A stretch of 64,000 nucleotides of DNA, taken from contig NZ_OGVD01000004.1 of assembly GCF_900258045.1 (NCBI RefSeq), positions 1,178,001 to 1,242,000 of the forward strand. The letters run 5' to 3'. Of this stretch, positions 1 to 9,428 are shown piece after piece. Below the pieces are notes generated by a model. That model made no database searches. It was not told the origin of the DNA and worked only from the letters and a program-made list of their open reading frames with translations. Numbering within the stretch: the first letter of the stretch is position 1; each line of letters opens with the position of its first letter. The stretch is from Sphingorhabdus sp. EL138 (lineage in GTDB: Bacteria > Pseudomonadota > Alphaproteobacteria > Sphingomonadales > Sphingomonadaceae). A program made the translations under genes and the position numbers.

Positions 1-126
1 CCCTGGTTACAATCAGTCCATATCATCGCCCCCGAATTGGCGATTGGCGATATGGTGGATGTTACAATTGAAAGCGCGGGGCCCAACAGTCTGCAGGGTA
101 AAGTGACACGGAGAGAAGCTGCTTAA
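1..126 (+). CDS. miaB: MiaB, tRNA-2-methylthio-N6-dimethylallyladenosine synthase, C-terminal end (partial)
   Basis: Reading frame 1 is open from the window edge to a TAA at 124-126 and encodes 41 residues starting PWLQSVHI. The PWLQSVH string followed by a short beta-rich stretch fits the C-terminal TRAM domain of MiaB, the radical-SAM enzyme that methylthiolates A37 of tRNAs reading UNN codons. The stop overlaps the next ATG (TAATG), so it is translationally coupled to the phoH-like gene. The order miaB, ybeZ, ybeY, corC is the classic bacterial arrangement and supports the call. The catalytic part lies outside the window. Confidence 0.85.
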   Translation, partial: PWLQSVHIIAPELAIGDMVDVTIESAGPNSLQGKVTRREAA

Positions 127-1154
127 TGGCCAAAAAAAACATTGCCGAAGATAAACTCAATCTGGTGACGCTGGACGTCGAATTTGACGATCCTCAAATA
201 TTGGGCGATCTTTTTGGTGAATATGATCGCAATATTGTGGCGATTGAAAACAGGCTCGGTGTCTATATCGCCGCTCGTGGTACCAAGTTAAAGATTGAAG
301 GTGAAGAGGAAGCGGCAGCCCAGGCGCGTGATGTCTTGACCGGGATATATAACCGCCTGGAAGAGGGTCAGGAAATTGACGCTGCACTCGTTGAGGCCAT
401 CATCGGTATGGTTGCCGATCCACGGGTTTCAAAAATCACAAAACCGGATCACACAAAAAAGGCAGCAAAAAGCGATATCTCGGCGCCCCCGAAAGTAATG
501 ATCAAGACGCGCAAGAAAACGATTTTTCCGCGCTCTGTTCGCCAGGCTGACTATATGGAAAAGCTGGCCCGTGACGACTTGATCTTCTCGCTTGGTCCTG
601 CGGGCACGGGAAAAACCTATCTTGCGGTGGCGCAAGCCGTATCGCAGCTTATAACCGGATCAGTGGATCGTCTTATCCTGTCCAGGCCTGCTGTAGAAGC
701 GGGCGAGAAAATCGGTTTTCTTCCCGGCGATATGAAAGAAAAAGTCGATCCTTTCCTGCGCCCTCTTTACGATGCATTATATGACACTCTGCCCGCAGAA
801 CAAGTCGAACGACGCATTGAAAGCGGCGAGATCGAGATCGCACCCATCGCATTCATGCGTGGCCGAACATTGGCCGATGCGTTTGTGATCTTGGATGAAG
901 CGCAGAACACCACTACCGCCCAGATGAAAATGTTCCTCACCCGTTTCGGCATGAACAGCCGTATGGTCATTTGTGGTGATCCGAAACAGGTAGATTTGCC
1001 GCACGGCGCCACATCCGGTCTTGCCGATGCCGTACAAAAACTAGATGGCGTTGACAGTGTTAGTACCGTCAAATTTGGCGCAGCGGATGTCGTCCGCCAT
1101 CCATTGGTCGGCAAAATTGTTGAAGCCTATGAAGGCAAAGATGCTGCAGATTGA
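126..1154 (+). CDS. ybeZ: PhoH family ATPase (YbeZ-like)
   Basis: A 342-residue cytoplasmic P-loop ATPase. A KH-like N-terminal region (about residues 10-95) precedes the PhoH domain. Walker A is GPAGTGKT near residue 157 and Walker B is ILDEAQN near residue 255. PhoH/YbeZ proteins act with the endoribonuclease YbeY in rRNA and RNA quality control, and the next gene here is ybeY, overlapping by 14 bases. Length and domain order are normal for the family. The ATG overlaps the miaB stop, which fixes the start. PhoH is historically named after the phosphate regulon; no pho box is visible here. Confidence 0.93.
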   Translation: MAKKNIAEDKLNLVTLDVEFDDPQILGDLFGEYDRNIVAIENRLGVYIAARGTKLKIEGEEEAAAQARDVLTGIYNRLEEGQEIDAALVEAIIGMVADPRVSKITKPDHTKKAAKSDISAPPKVMIKTRKKTIFPRSVRQADYMEKLARDDLIFSLGPAGTGKTYLAVAQAVSQLITGSVDRLILSRPAVEAGEKIGFLPGDMKEKVDPFLRPLYDALYDTLPAEQVERRIESGEIEIAPIAFMRGRTLADAFVILDEAQNTTTAQMKMFLTRFGMNSRMVICGDPKQVDLPHGATSGLADAVQKLDGVDSVSTVKFGAADVVRHPLVGKIVEAYEGKDAAD

Positions 1155-1650
1155 ACTCAATGCGGGTCCTCAGTGGCGAGATTCAAACGACTGGCAAAAA
1201 CGCGGTGAACAGGCTGCGCGGGCTGCGCTTTCCGTTTCGTCCTATGGAGACTTGGCGGAGAGGAATTTTGCATTGGAAATCAGCATAAAACTCTCAAACA
1301 ACGATGAGGTCCAGGAGCTAAACTCGGCATATCGCGGCAAAGATAAACCCACCAATGTGCTATCTTTCCCTTTGGTTCCTCATGACTTGCTGGAATCATT
1401 GTCCAACAGTGACGATGGCGAAGTGCTGCTAGGCGACGTAATCATGGCGCATGACGTTTGCGCCAGTGAAGCAGAGGCAAAATCCGTTCCCATGGCAGAC
1501 CATGCAACGCATCTGCTAATTCATGGTGTTTTGCATCTATTAGGCTATGATCATGAAACAGAGTCGGATGCCTTGATCATGGAGGCTTTAGAAGTCAAAG
1601 CGTTGCAAAAATTGGGCATTGCCAATCCCTATAACGATCAACATATATGA
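1141..1650 (+). CDS. ybeY: Endoribonuclease YbeY
   Basis: A 169-residue metal-dependent endoribonuclease needed for 16S rRNA 3' maturation and 70S ribosome quality control. The diagnostic zinc motif HGxxHLxGxDH is present near residues 129-139. The ATG at 1141 is preferred: the frame stays open upstream inside phoH, but the protein begins to look like YbeY only from MLQIELN. It overlaps the phoH stop by 14 bases, so the two are translationally coupled. The next gene starts three bases after its stop. Confidence 0.95.
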   Translation: MLQIELNAGPQWRDSNDWQKRGEQAARAALSVSSYGDLAERNFALEISIKLSNNDEVQELNSAYRGKDKPTNVLSFPLVPHDLLESLSNSDDGEVLLGDVIMAHDVCASEAEAKSVPMADHATHLLIHGVLHLLGYDHETESDALIMEALEVKALQKLGIANPYNDQHI

Positions 1651-1653
1651 TGA

Positions 1654-2628
1654 GTGTCCAAAGACAAAAAGATGCCAGACGATAGTAACAACAATAATGG
1701 GGCGAACGGTCGACCGTCCTCTGCCGCTCGCAATGAGGATGATGAACCGGGGCGATTATGGCGCAGCCTGAAAGCTTTGGTTTTCGGGGAATCGGAAGAT
1801 AACTCGCTGCGTGCGCAACTCGAAGAAGTTATTGATGAACATGAAAGCGATGGCGACATCGACAGAAAGGGCGAGCCGGACATTTCACCCGTTGAGCTCG
1901 AAATGCTTCGCAATTTGCTTCATTTCAGTGATCACCGGGTTGATGACATTGCGGTTCCTCGTGCCGATATGGTCGCGATTGAGGAAAGCGCGCCATTTGA
2001 AGAATATGTCGAGATATTCTCCGAACATGGCCACAGCCGAATCCCCGTATATCGCGATAATCTAGATACGATTATCGGCATGATACATATCAAGGATATC
2101 TTCGCGCTAGTTGCGAAAGGTGGAACGCCGCCGACGGACATTACGCCCTATCTTCGTCAGCCCCGATTTGTTCCGGAATCGATGGGTGTATTGGATCTGC
2201 TCGCCGAAATGAGGGCAACGCGCATTCATCTTGCCATTATTTTCGATGAATATAATGGCACAGAGGGTCTTGTCACGATTGAAGACATTGTTGAAGAAAT
2301 TGTTGGCGAGATCGAAGACGAGCATGACGATGAACCGGTTCCCATGTTAAAATCACTAGACAACGGCATTTGGGAAGCAGACGCCCGGGCAGAATTGGAT
2401 GATATCGGCGAAGAAATCGACCCGGCACTGGCCGAGATCGATGAAGATGTCGATACGATTGGCGGACTATCCTTCGTGCTGGCTGGCCACATTCCAAAAA
2501 CCGGCGAAATGCTGCAACATCCCAGTGGCTGGCAACTTGAAATATTGGATGCTGATGACCGCCGCGTTACCAAATTACGCCTGTTACCGCCCGGTCCAGA
2601 CGCCACCGCACCCCATCATATCGGCTGA
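1654..2628 (+). CDS. CorC/HlyC family CBS-domain protein
   Basis: A 324-residue soluble protein starting with GTG three bases after ybeY. An acidic, low-complexity N-terminus (about 1-70) leads to two CBS domains (about 85-215, including PRADMVAIE and the GMIHIKDIF turn) and a C-terminal CorC_HlyC transporter-associated domain (about 235-315). This is the architecture of CorC/YbeX, linked to Mg2+/Co2+ handling and to ribosome assembly in the miaB-ybeZ-ybeY cluster. There is no transmembrane CNNM domain. The gene that usually follows, lnt, is absent; the next gene is convergent and overlaps this 3' end by 13 bases. Confidence 0.9.
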   Translation: MSKDKKMPDDSNNNNGANGRPSSAARNEDDEPGRLWRSLKALVFGESEDNSLRAQLEEVIDEHESDGDIDRKGEPDISPVELEMLRNLLHFSDHRVDDIAVPRADMVAIEESAPFEEYVEIFSEHGHSRIPVYRDNLDTIIGMIHIKDIFALVAKGGTPPTDITPYLRQPRFVPESMGVLDLLAEMRATRIHLAIIFDEYNGTEGLVTIEDIVEEIVGEIEDEHDDEPVPMLKSLDNGIWEADARAELDDIGEEIDPALAEIDEDVDTIGGLSFVLAGHIPKTGEMLQHPSGWQLEILDADDRRVTKLRLLPPGPDATAPHHIG

Positions 2629-3287
2629 GATTCTGCCAACTGCGCTGCCCGTTTTCGCCAAGTTTCTGCCAGTGCTGGCATATCGGACAATTTACGCAAT
2701 TCAGCCCCCTGCCCTTTGTGCTTACCACCTATGATAAGTCCGAACAGACGCTGTAACGGCCAATCAGGGTGTATTCGCTCTTGTTGAATGATCGTATCGC
2801 CTGCACTTATCTTACCGGCTTCAAGCACCCGAAAATAGCTGCCGGACTTTGTCGTCTTTATCACCGTTTTCAAAACATCCGGATGCCCAAAATGATGATT
2901 GAGTTTCCAACAGGGTTGGCGAGCATGACTGCATTCGATCAATGCATCTCCGATACGAAAAATGTCGCCAAGACATAACTTGTCTTCCGTCATCCCTGTG
3001 CAGCTCAAATTTTCTCCAAAAGCACCTGGGCGAGTCAAAATTTCCAACCCGGGATATTTGTCTGCCCAGAAAGCGTAATGCTCCACTGGATAGAGATGTA
3101 CCGCCTTGTCCCGCCCGCCATGGTGAAGCGGATCAGCTACCTGATTGCCCTCTAAACCAAGCAGTCCAAGCTGAACGGGATATGCAACCAGTTGTTTGGC
3201 TATTGCACTCATCTCGCCATCTTCGCGAAATGGTTTTGGTGTGCCGATCAGTAAGTTATCCAAAATTGTTTCAATCATTCGCACCAT
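2616..3287 (-). CDS. MOSC domain protein, YiiM-like
   Basis: A 223-residue MOSC (molybdenum cofactor sulfurase C-terminal) protein. The DPLHHGGRDKAVHLY block at about 52-66 and the conserved Cys126 in RQPCWKL are typical of YiiM, a molybdenum-cofactor-dependent reductase that detoxifies N-hydroxylated bases such as 6-N-hydroxylaminopurine. The C-terminal helical part (about 165-220) matches the three-alpha tail of YiiM, and length equals that family. Two in-frame ATGs lie nine bases apart; the first is used here. It is divergent from the glycosyltransferase with a 55-bp gap. Exact substrate is unknown. Confidence 0.85.
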   Translation of the reverse strand: MVRMIETILDNLLIGTPKPFREDGEMSAIAKQLVAYPVQLGLLGLEGNQVADPLHHGGRDKAVHLYPVEHYAFWADKYPGLEILTRPGAFGENLSCTGMTEDKLCLGDIFRIGDALIECSHARQPCWKLNHHFGHPDVLKTVIKTTKSGSYFRVLEAGKISAGDTIIQQERIHPDWPLQRLFGLIIGGKHKGQGAELRKLSDMPALAETWRKRAAQLAESQPI

Positions 3288-3342
3288 TTAACCGGCAAAG
3301 ATCATATTAGCAATTTGCCTGAGATTATGCTTCAAGCTGACA

Positions 3343-4524
3343 ATGAATATCAGTGATCTGCGCATTGCCTTGTATAGCGGCAATTATAACTTCGTGCGTG
3401 ATGGCGCCAACCAAGCCCTGAACAGGCTTGCCGAATATCTTTTGCGTCAGGGAGCGGCAGTACGTGTCTATTCTCCGACCACGGACACCCCTGCTTTTGA
3501 ACCCACCGGGGACTTGATTAGCGTTCCATCCGTTGCGTTTCCGGGACGCGGAGAATATCGGTTTCCGACTCATTTGTCCGGTAGTGCGAAACGCGATCTT
3601 GCTGCTTTCAACCCGAATGTCATGCAGATTTCCAGCCCTGACCGGGTCGGACACCGGATGGTAAGCTGGGCACGACGGAATGATATTCCCGTACTCGCAT
3701 CCGTGCATACAAGATTCGAAACCTATCCACGCTATTACAATCTAGCCTTCCTGGAACCTGTTATCGAAGCGATTTTGCGCCGTCTTTACCGCCGCTGCGA
3801 TGCACTTGTCGCCCCTTCCGAGTCGATGGCACAGGTTCTTCGTCAACAACGCATGAACTATGATGTCGGAATATGGTCCCGTGGTGTCGACAAGGATGTG
3901 TTTAATCCCTCAAAACGCGATCTGGCATGGCGTCAATCTTTCGGCATCACAGATGAAGAACCGGTCATCGGCTTCCTTGGACGACTGGTGATGGAAAAGG
4001 GCCTTGATGTCTTTTCCGATACGATTGATGAATTGAAGCGGCGCCGGATCAAGCACCGCGTTCTGATCATCGGTGAAGGCCCCGCGCAGCAATGGTTTCA
4101 AGAGCGAATGGATGACGCGATTTTTGCCGGATTTCAGCAAGGTCATGATCTTGGCCGGGCAGTGGCCAGTATGGATATGCTTTTCAACCCCTCGGTCACC
4201 GAAACATTCGGCAACGTGACACTGGAAGCAATGGCTTGCGGCCTTCCGGTTGTGGCAGCAAAGGCGACAGGCAGCCAGAGTCTGGTCAAAGACAAACAAT
4301 CGGGAAGACTGGTCACGCCAGGCGCCATTCGCGATTTTGCCGACGTTCTTCAGCTTTACTGTCAGGACGAGGCTTTACGAAGTGCCCATGGCACTGCCGG
4401 TGAAAAGCGGGCTGACGAATTCAGCTGGGACCAGATTAATCAGACCGTCGCCGAGACTTATATACGCCTCATCCGCCAACGGCAGTCGGGCCAGAGTCCT
4501 ATCAAACAGGCCGCCATTCGTTGA
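3343..4524 (+). CDS. GT4-family glycosyltransferase (GT-B fold)
   Basis: A 393-residue retaining glycosyltransferase. The N-terminal domain has the DGANQALNRL acceptor-side motif seen in MgtA/SqdX-like alpha-mannosyl and sulfoquinovosyl transferases. The C-terminal domain carries GFLGRLVMEKGLD and the E-x7-E nucleotide-sugar motif (ETFGNVTLE) followed by AMACGLPVV. It probably transfers a hexose, often mannose, from a nucleotide sugar to a lipid or glycan at the membrane, but donor and acceptor cannot be read from sequence. It has no glycan-synthesis neighbours and stands alone between a MOSC gene and a convergent membrane protein. Confidence 0.85.
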   Translation: MNISDLRIALYSGNYNFVRDGANQALNRLAEYLLRQGAAVRVYSPTTDTPAFEPTGDLISVPSVAFPGRGEYRFPTHLSGSAKRDLAAFNPNVMQISSPDRVGHRMVSWARRNDIPVLASVHTRFETYPRYYNLAFLEPVIEAILRRLYRRCDALVAPSESMAQVLRQQRMNYDVGIWSRGVDKDVFNPSKRDLAWRQSFGITDEEPVIGFLGRLVMEKGLDVFSDTIDELKRRRIKHRVLIIGEGPAQQWFQERMDDAIFAGFQQGHDLGRAVASMDMLFNPSVTETFGNVTLEAMACGLPVVAAKATGSQSLVKDKQSGRLVTPGAIRDFADVLQLYCQDEALRSAHGTAGEKRADEFSWDQINQTVAETYIRLIRQRQSGQSPIKQAAIR

Positions 4525-4530
4525 AGTTGC

Positions 4531-4992
4531 TTAGCGCAATACACCCTTTCCGGCCATTGCCCGCGTATACCAAAGTAGAAAAATGATCGAAAGTGCAATG
4601 ACAGCTGTGAATATCCAAATTCCAGGCGTGCTGAGACTGGGCGGCATATCCGCTGTCATTTGATACAGAAACGAACCGATTAGTCCGACCAGGGATATTC
4701 CGAATGCAATGATTGCATGTCGGCTGCGCAGCAATATGAGCAATGATCCAATAAACGCCCCCCAAACACCCAATGCCCAAACTCCATCAGCCCATGCTGG
4801 AAACGAGTAGAAATATTCAAGCTGTTCGGGCGTAAAACCACTCATATAGGATTCATTGCGCGTTTGGGTCATTGTATAGTCCAGCGCACCGCCAGAATTC
4901 CAGAGTGTTGCGATTGCACCGACTACCCATAAATGCCAGGGTGTGTCTGGCTTACCTTCGTTCCCGACCAAAGGATCCGTTGTCGTAGACAT
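4531..4992 (-). CDS. Conserved four-helix membrane protein, unknown function
   Basis: A 153-residue integral membrane protein with about four hydrophobic segments (near 22-40, 75-90, 95-115 and 123-145) and a soluble stretch between the first two that is rich in aromatic and polar residues. I recognise this as a type of protein common in sphingomonads but know no function; no transporter or enzyme signature is visible. It ends seven bases from the convergent glycosyltransferase stop. A 117-bp gap separates it from divergent rarA. Confidence 0.7.
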   Translation of the reverse strand: MSTTTDPLVGNEGKPDTPWHLWVVGAIATLWNSGGALDYTMTQTRNESYMSGFTPEQLEYFYSFPAWADGVWALGVWGAFIGSLLILLRSRHAIIAFGISLVGLIGSFLYQMTADMPPSLSTPGIWIFTAVIALSIIFLLWYTRAMAGKGVLR

Positions 4993-5109
4993 GATTTTCC
5001 TCCCTATTTTCCCAAGACGTTATACCACGGGCGTAGATCAGCACAAAATTTGCGGGTAAACCAATGAACAAGCTGGTTTTCGATAGAGAAAATGCCATAA
5101 TCACCGGCA

Positions 5110-6429
5110 ATGGATGATTTCTTTGCCACTGATGATGCGACGCGAGGACAGGAGGATATCCCTGTCAGTGCTCCACTTGCGGAAAGACTGAGACCAAAAA
5201 ACCTCGATAATGTGGTTGGTCAGGATCATCTGGTCGGCCAGGACGGCGCGCTCAAACGAATGATCGTGGCGGGAAAACTGTCTTCGATTATTTTCTGGGG
5301 TCCACCCGGGACAGGGAAAACCAGCCTTGCTCGGCTACTGGCCAACGAAACCGACCTGCATTTTAAGGCTATATCTGCCGTTTTTTCTGGTGTTGCAGAA
5401 CTGAAGAAGGTTTTTGCGGAAGCAGAGCAACGCCAACAGACTGGTAAGCAAACCTTGTTGTTTGTTGATGAAATACATCGCTTTAATCGATCTCAGCAAG
5501 ACAGTTTTCTACCTTATGTCGAGAAAGGCATTGTTACACTGGTGGGCGCGACGACTGAAAATCCATCATTTGAACTCAATGCCGCTCTTTTAAGCAGGAC
5601 GCAGGTGCTAATCCTCAATCGTTTGGATAGCAGTGCATTGGACGAACTGTTGAACAAAGCAGAGGCGTTGACCGAGAAGAATATACCCGTAACGAAAAGC
5701 GCACGAGAAGCACTGATTGCCAGCGCGGATGGTGATGGCCGCTTCCTGCTCAATCAGGTTGAAACCTTGCTTTCTCTGGATATTGCAGAGCCGCTGGGCC
5801 CCGCCGCACTTGCAAAGCTGCTCCACCGGCGAATGGCGGTTTATGACAAGGACCGGGAAGGTCATTACAACTTGATCTCTGCGCTGCATAAATCCCTGCG
5901 CGGGTCAGATCCGCAGGCGGCACTCTACTATCTGGCCAGGATGCTCGTGGCAGGAGAAGAACCACTTTATGTACTGCGTCGTATCGTCCGCTTTGCCAGC
6001 GAAGACATCGGGCTGGCCGATCCACAAGCATTGGTTCAGGCCCTTGCCGCGAAAGATTCCTATGATTTCCTCGGGAGCCCGGAGGGCGAATTGGCAATAG
6101 TGCAAGCCTGCCTCTATTGCGCTACTGCTCCGAAATCCAACGCGGCTTACAAGGCACAAAAGTCCGCCTGGAAATCAGCCAAGCAAACCGGTTCTCTGGT
6201 GCCACCGCAAAACATCCTCAACGCGCCGACCAAATTGATGAAAGATATCGGTTATGGCCAAGGATATAATTACGACCACGAAAGTGACGAAGGCTTTTCG
6301 GGTGACAATTACTGGCCGGAAGAAATGGAACCAGAGTTATTTTATCAACCGGTAGATCGGGGTTTTGAACATAAAATTCGAGAACGCCTGGATTATTGGG
6401 AAAGTTTGAGGCGCGAGATAAATGATTAA
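5110..6429 (+). CDS. rarA: Replication-associated recombination protein A (RarA/MgsA)
   Basis: A 439-residue AAA+ ATPase related to clamp-loader subunits that acts at stalled replication forks. Walker A is GPPGTGKTSLA near residue 63, Walker B is LFVDEIHRFN near 117, and sensor 1 lies in GATTENPSFE. The C-terminal half (about 250-435) has the MgsA tetramerisation region with SDPQAALYYLARML and the end motif with YWP. Length is normal. It heads a chain of four genes that overlap each other by 8, 3 and 4 bases, an odd partnership with an envelope protein and two enzymes. Confidence 0.95.
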   Translation: MDDFFATDDATRGQEDIPVSAPLAERLRPKNLDNVVGQDHLVGQDGALKRMIVAGKLSSIIFWGPPGTGKTSLARLLANETDLHFKAISAVFSGVAELKKVFAEAEQRQQTGKQTLLFVDEIHRFNRSQQDSFLPYVEKGIVTLVGATTENPSFELNAALLSRTQVLILNRLDSSALDELLNKAEALTEKNIPVTKSAREALIASADGDGRFLLNQVETLLSLDIAEPLGPAALAKLLHRRMAVYDKDREGHYNLISALHKSLRGSDPQAALYYLARMLVAGEEPLYVLRRIVRFASEDIGLADPQALVQALAAKDSYDFLGSPEGELAIVQACLYCATAPKSNAAYKAQKSAWKSAKQTGSLVPPQNILNAPTKLMKDIGYGQGYNYDHESDEGFSGDNYWPEEMEPELFYQPVDRGFEHKIRERLDYWESLRREIND

Positions 6430-6952
6430 ATATAAGACACTCATATCATTGATCATTCTTTGCCTGCCTTTTGCTGTGGCAGCAGAAGACAAACAAACTC
6501 AGCCCGATTGGTATCTCGTGGACGAAATTATTGTCGATGAACCACCGGACTATCGCTCTGATATTTTCTTCGCGGACAAAGCCAGCATTGAAAGGATCGA
6601 TGGCCTCGTTTCAGTTTCAATTTCCCAGATTGTCATGGCGGAGACCAATAAAGGTGATGATGATATCTCGAAGATCAGAGACATTCGCTCAAAAATATTG
6701 GTCGATTGCAACAGACATATCTACGCTGCGATGGAGCTTTCTGAATTTGACGGCAATGAAAGACTAGTTCGAACTGAAACATGGCCCAAAGACTCTGCAA
6801 AGTGGATATTGCCTTATGCAAACTCAGGATATGTTAGTATCTTCAGATTTGCCTGTGAACCGGGCACACAATTTGGTTCCCAGAAATTTCCTGGGCATAT
6901 TCAACCTTTAACATCGCTCAAGGCTTACCTGAATGCAGATTGGAGCAAATAG
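6422..6952 (+). CDS. Secreted protein of unknown function
   Basis: A 176-residue protein with a clear signal peptide: positive start (MIKYK), hydrophobic core at 6-17 and an AVAA cleavage region near residue 21. The mature part is acidic, with two cysteines (about 98 and 147) that could pair in the periplasm. I recognise no family. It overlaps rarA by eight bases and its TAG stop shares one base with the GTG of the next gene, so translation is probably coupled. Its role is unknown. Confidence 0.65.
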   Translation: MIKYKTLISLIILCLPFAVAAEDKQTQPDWYLVDEIIVDEPPDYRSDIFFADKASIERIDGLVSVSISQIVMAETNKGDDDISKIRDIRSKILVDCNRHIYAAMELSEFDGNERLVRTETWPKDSAKWILPYANSGYVSIFRFACEPGTQFGSQKFPGHIQPLTSLKAYLNADWSK

Positions 6953-8316
6953 TGAATTTTGGAAAATTACTGATCATCAGCTGTGCGCTGCTATCCGTGC
7001 CCGTTGCCGGACAGGCTAGCGATGGACCCGATGAATATCAAAAAGCACTGGCCGCAGGTTATAAAGCGCAATTTATCTGCTCCGGACTGTGGAACGGCGG
7101 CAAGACGCTGGCGGATATCGAGGCTGATGAACTGACCGGTATTTATGGTCACATCGCAGACATTGTGCCCACACTCACGGCAGATATCGACCAGGAAAAG
7201 CGCCAAGTCCGTGTCAGCTATAATGACGTCATGCCGCCGCGCATTGCCATCTGGAATCCGCGAACCGGCTGCACCGGTATGCCGATCGGTTTTGCTGGGA
7301 TAAAACTGGACAAGCCACCGGCACTGCGGTCCTTCAATGATAATTTGCCTTGGCCAATGGGCGATGCCGGCGCAGCAATTAAACAAGATGATGTCGCCAA
7401 GTCTTTGCATCAAAGTGCATTGGCCGCTTTTGAAAATAGCAAATATGGCGGAAAAACCAGTGCGGTCTTGGTTATCAGGAATGACAAGATCCTGACCGAG
7501 CATTACAAGAAAGGTCATGACCGGCATACCGCTCAACGCACGTGGTCGGTTGCCAAGTCCATCGCCGGAACATTGATCGGGCACAGCGTCCAGGAAGGCT
7601 TCTCGGACGTCAACGCACCCGCCAAAATCATAGAATGGATGAGTGCTTTTGATCCACGCCGCGACATAACACTCGATCATTTGATGCGTATGTTGAGCGG
7701 CTTGACTAGCGACACGGCTGGCAACCGTACCGATCCTATTTATATGGGTGGTGCCACAGTCACCCAAAGGGCGGTGAACTGGCCCCTGCTCTATCCGCCA
7801 GGCAGTCGTTTTCGCTACGCCAATAATGACACGTTACTGGCAGTTTATGCTGCAAGATCCGGTCCTTTTGAGCCTTATGAATTTTTCCAAAAAATGGGCA
7901 TGACGCGAACCTATGCCGAGACCGATTGGCAAGAGCATCCTATCCTCTCCAGTCAGGTATGGACAACAGCCCGCGACCTAGGTCGATTGGGAATACTCTA
8001 TCTCAATAACGGCGTTTGGCCCTACGGGAATGATGGAGCAGAGCGCTTGCTTCCAGAAAACTGGCGGGAATATGTCAGCACACCATCAGGTCCGCAGCCG
8101 GATCGGGAATTTGGCTATGGTGCTACATTCTGGCTCATGAACAAGTCAGAAGGCATACCGGAAGACGCATTCGCAGCATTCGGCAATCGCGGGCAATATC
8201 TGGTAATCATACCTTCGCTAAATTTGGTGATTGTCAGACGTGGTTACGATACGCGCGATAATCGTTTTGATATTGCCGCCTTTACACGGGACGTGGTGAC
8301 GTCGGTGGGATCGTGA
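6952..8316 (+). CDS. Secreted serine hydrolase, beta-lactamase / penicillin-binding-protein family
   Basis: A 454-residue exported hydrolase of the beta-lactamase superfamily (class C / EstB-like). A signal peptide ends near AGQAS. The catalytic SxxK is SVAK in TWSVAKSI, and the second motif YxN is RYANND. The third triad is replaced by a GNRGQY-type motif, as often seen in esterases and D-aminopeptidases of this fold. The GTG at 6952 is chosen because a GGAG Shine-Dalgarno lies six bases upstream; a TTG at 6940 is less likely. About 140 residues precede the catalytic domain and are not recognised. Substrate is unknown: ester, amide or peptidoglycan fragment. Confidence 0.82.
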   Translation: MNFGKLLIISCALLSVPVAGQASDGPDEYQKALAAGYKAQFICSGLWNGGKTLADIEADELTGIYGHIADIVPTLTADIDQEKRQVRVSYNDVMPPRIAIWNPRTGCTGMPIGFAGIKLDKPPALRSFNDNLPWPMGDAGAAIKQDDVAKSLHQSALAAFENSKYGGKTSAVLVIRNDKILTEHYKKGHDRHTAQRTWSVAKSIAGTLIGHSVQEGFSDVNAPAKIIEWMSAFDPRRDITLDHLMRMLSGLTSDTAGNRTDPIYMGGATVTQRAVNWPLLYPPGSRFRYANNDTLLAVYAARSGPFEPYEFFQKMGMTRTYAETDWQEHPILSSQVWTTARDLGRLGILYLNNGVWPYGNDGAERLLPENWREYVSTPSGPQPDREFGYGATFWLMNKSEGIPEDAFAAFGNRGQYLVIIPSLNLVIVRRGYDTRDNRFDIAAFTRDVVTSVGS

Positions 8317-9305
8317 GCGATACCTATCGCGCTGCTGTCTGCGCGGCTTTGACCGGACCGGATTCCGTTCGGGTGGAGGAGAGGCGGGCAAAACCGCTGA
8401 AAGCCGGAGAAGTGCGGATTGCAGTAAAAGCAGCGGGCCTCAACTTTCCAGATCTGCTGATGACTTACGGCAAATATCAGTTCCGCCCTGATCCTCCTTT
8501 CGTTCCCGGTCTAGAAGTCGCTGGAGAAATTATCGAGGTGGCGTCCGGCGTGACGGCTCTCTCGATCGGCGATCGCGTCATGGGCGGCAGCAAGGGCAAC
8601 GGGTTTGCAGAGCAGATTATCTTGCCTGGAAGCGCCGTTCGCCCGCTGCCCACTGCTTTATCCTTTGCCGAGGGGGCCTGCTGGCATGGTGCCGCGATTA
8701 CCGCTTGGCATGCACTAAACGACAAAGCCGAATTGCTGGATGGAGAAACAGCACTTATACTTGGCGCTAGTGGGGGTGTCGGAATGGCAGCGGTAAAACT
8801 CGCCAAGTATAAGGGCGCGGTCGTCATTGCTACAGGATCCAGCAATGAAAAGCGTCAGGCGATAGAAAAAGCCGGTGCGGATCATAGCCTTGATCCCGCC
8901 GATCCGGACCTAGCCACCAAGGTCAAAGAACTGACTGACGGCAAAGGAGTCGATGTGGTATTTGATCCCGTTGGCGGTGATCTGGCGATAAAGGCGACGC
9001 GATCCATTGCCTGGGGTGGCCGTTATCTTATCGTGGGTTTTGCGAGCGGTGATATTCCGTCCTTTCCAGCCAATCACGCGTTGATAAAAGGTTATAGTCT
9101 TATCGGGTTGCGTGCGGGAGAGAGTGCACGGCGCGATCCGGAACTCGCAAAACGGAGCGAAACGATGCTCCGCAAACTGGCAGAAGAAGGTGTGATGCGC
9201 CCGCATATCTCACATAGCTTTACTTTGGATGATACAGCTGCTGCGTTAGAAGTACTGGAACAGCGGGCTGTCATTGGACGGGCCGTGATCAATATCATGC
9301 CCTGA
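8313..9305 (+). CDS. NADPH:quinone oxidoreductase family protein (zinc-free MDR)
   Basis: A 330-residue medium-chain dehydrogenase/reductase of the quinone oxidoreductase type. The N-terminal GroES-like domain contains GLNFPDLLMTYGKYQ and PFVPGLEVAGEI. The Rossmann domain has GASGGVGMAAVKLAK at about 152-166. The zinc ligands of alcohol dehydrogenases are missing, as expected for QOR. It starts with GTG overlapping the previous TGA (GTGA). It probably reduces quinones or enoyl substrates with NADPH; the physiological substrate cannot be told. It is the last of the overlapping genes after rarA. Confidence 0.88.
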   Translation: MSDTYRAAVCAALTGPDSVRVEERRAKPLKAGEVRIAVKAAGLNFPDLLMTYGKYQFRPDPPFVPGLEVAGEIIEVASGVTALSIGDRVMGGSKGNGFAEQIILPGSAVRPLPTALSFAEGACWHGAAITAWHALNDKAELLDGETALILGASGGVGMAAVKLAKYKGAVVIATGSSNEKRQAIEKAGADHSLDPADPDLATKVKELTDGKGVDVVFDPVGGDLAIKATRSIAWGGRYLIVGFASGDIPSFPANHALIKGYSLIGLRAGESARRDPELAKRSETMLRKLAEEGVMRPHISHSFTLDDTAAALEVLEQRAVIGRAVINIMP

Positions 9306-9428
9306 ATCAGGATGTTACATATGATTACATCATAAGCCCGTCCCGCGCCTACTCCACACTATATCTCACCTAGAGAACGTGTTAACCTTCGGATAGTCTT
9401 AACAATGTCCAGAATTAGGGGAATGCAA

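Noticed and set aside
6991-7767. A 258-residue minus-strand frame opposite the serine hydrolase
   Set aside because: Shadow of the sense gene, which carries SxxK and YxN motifs and a signal peptide.
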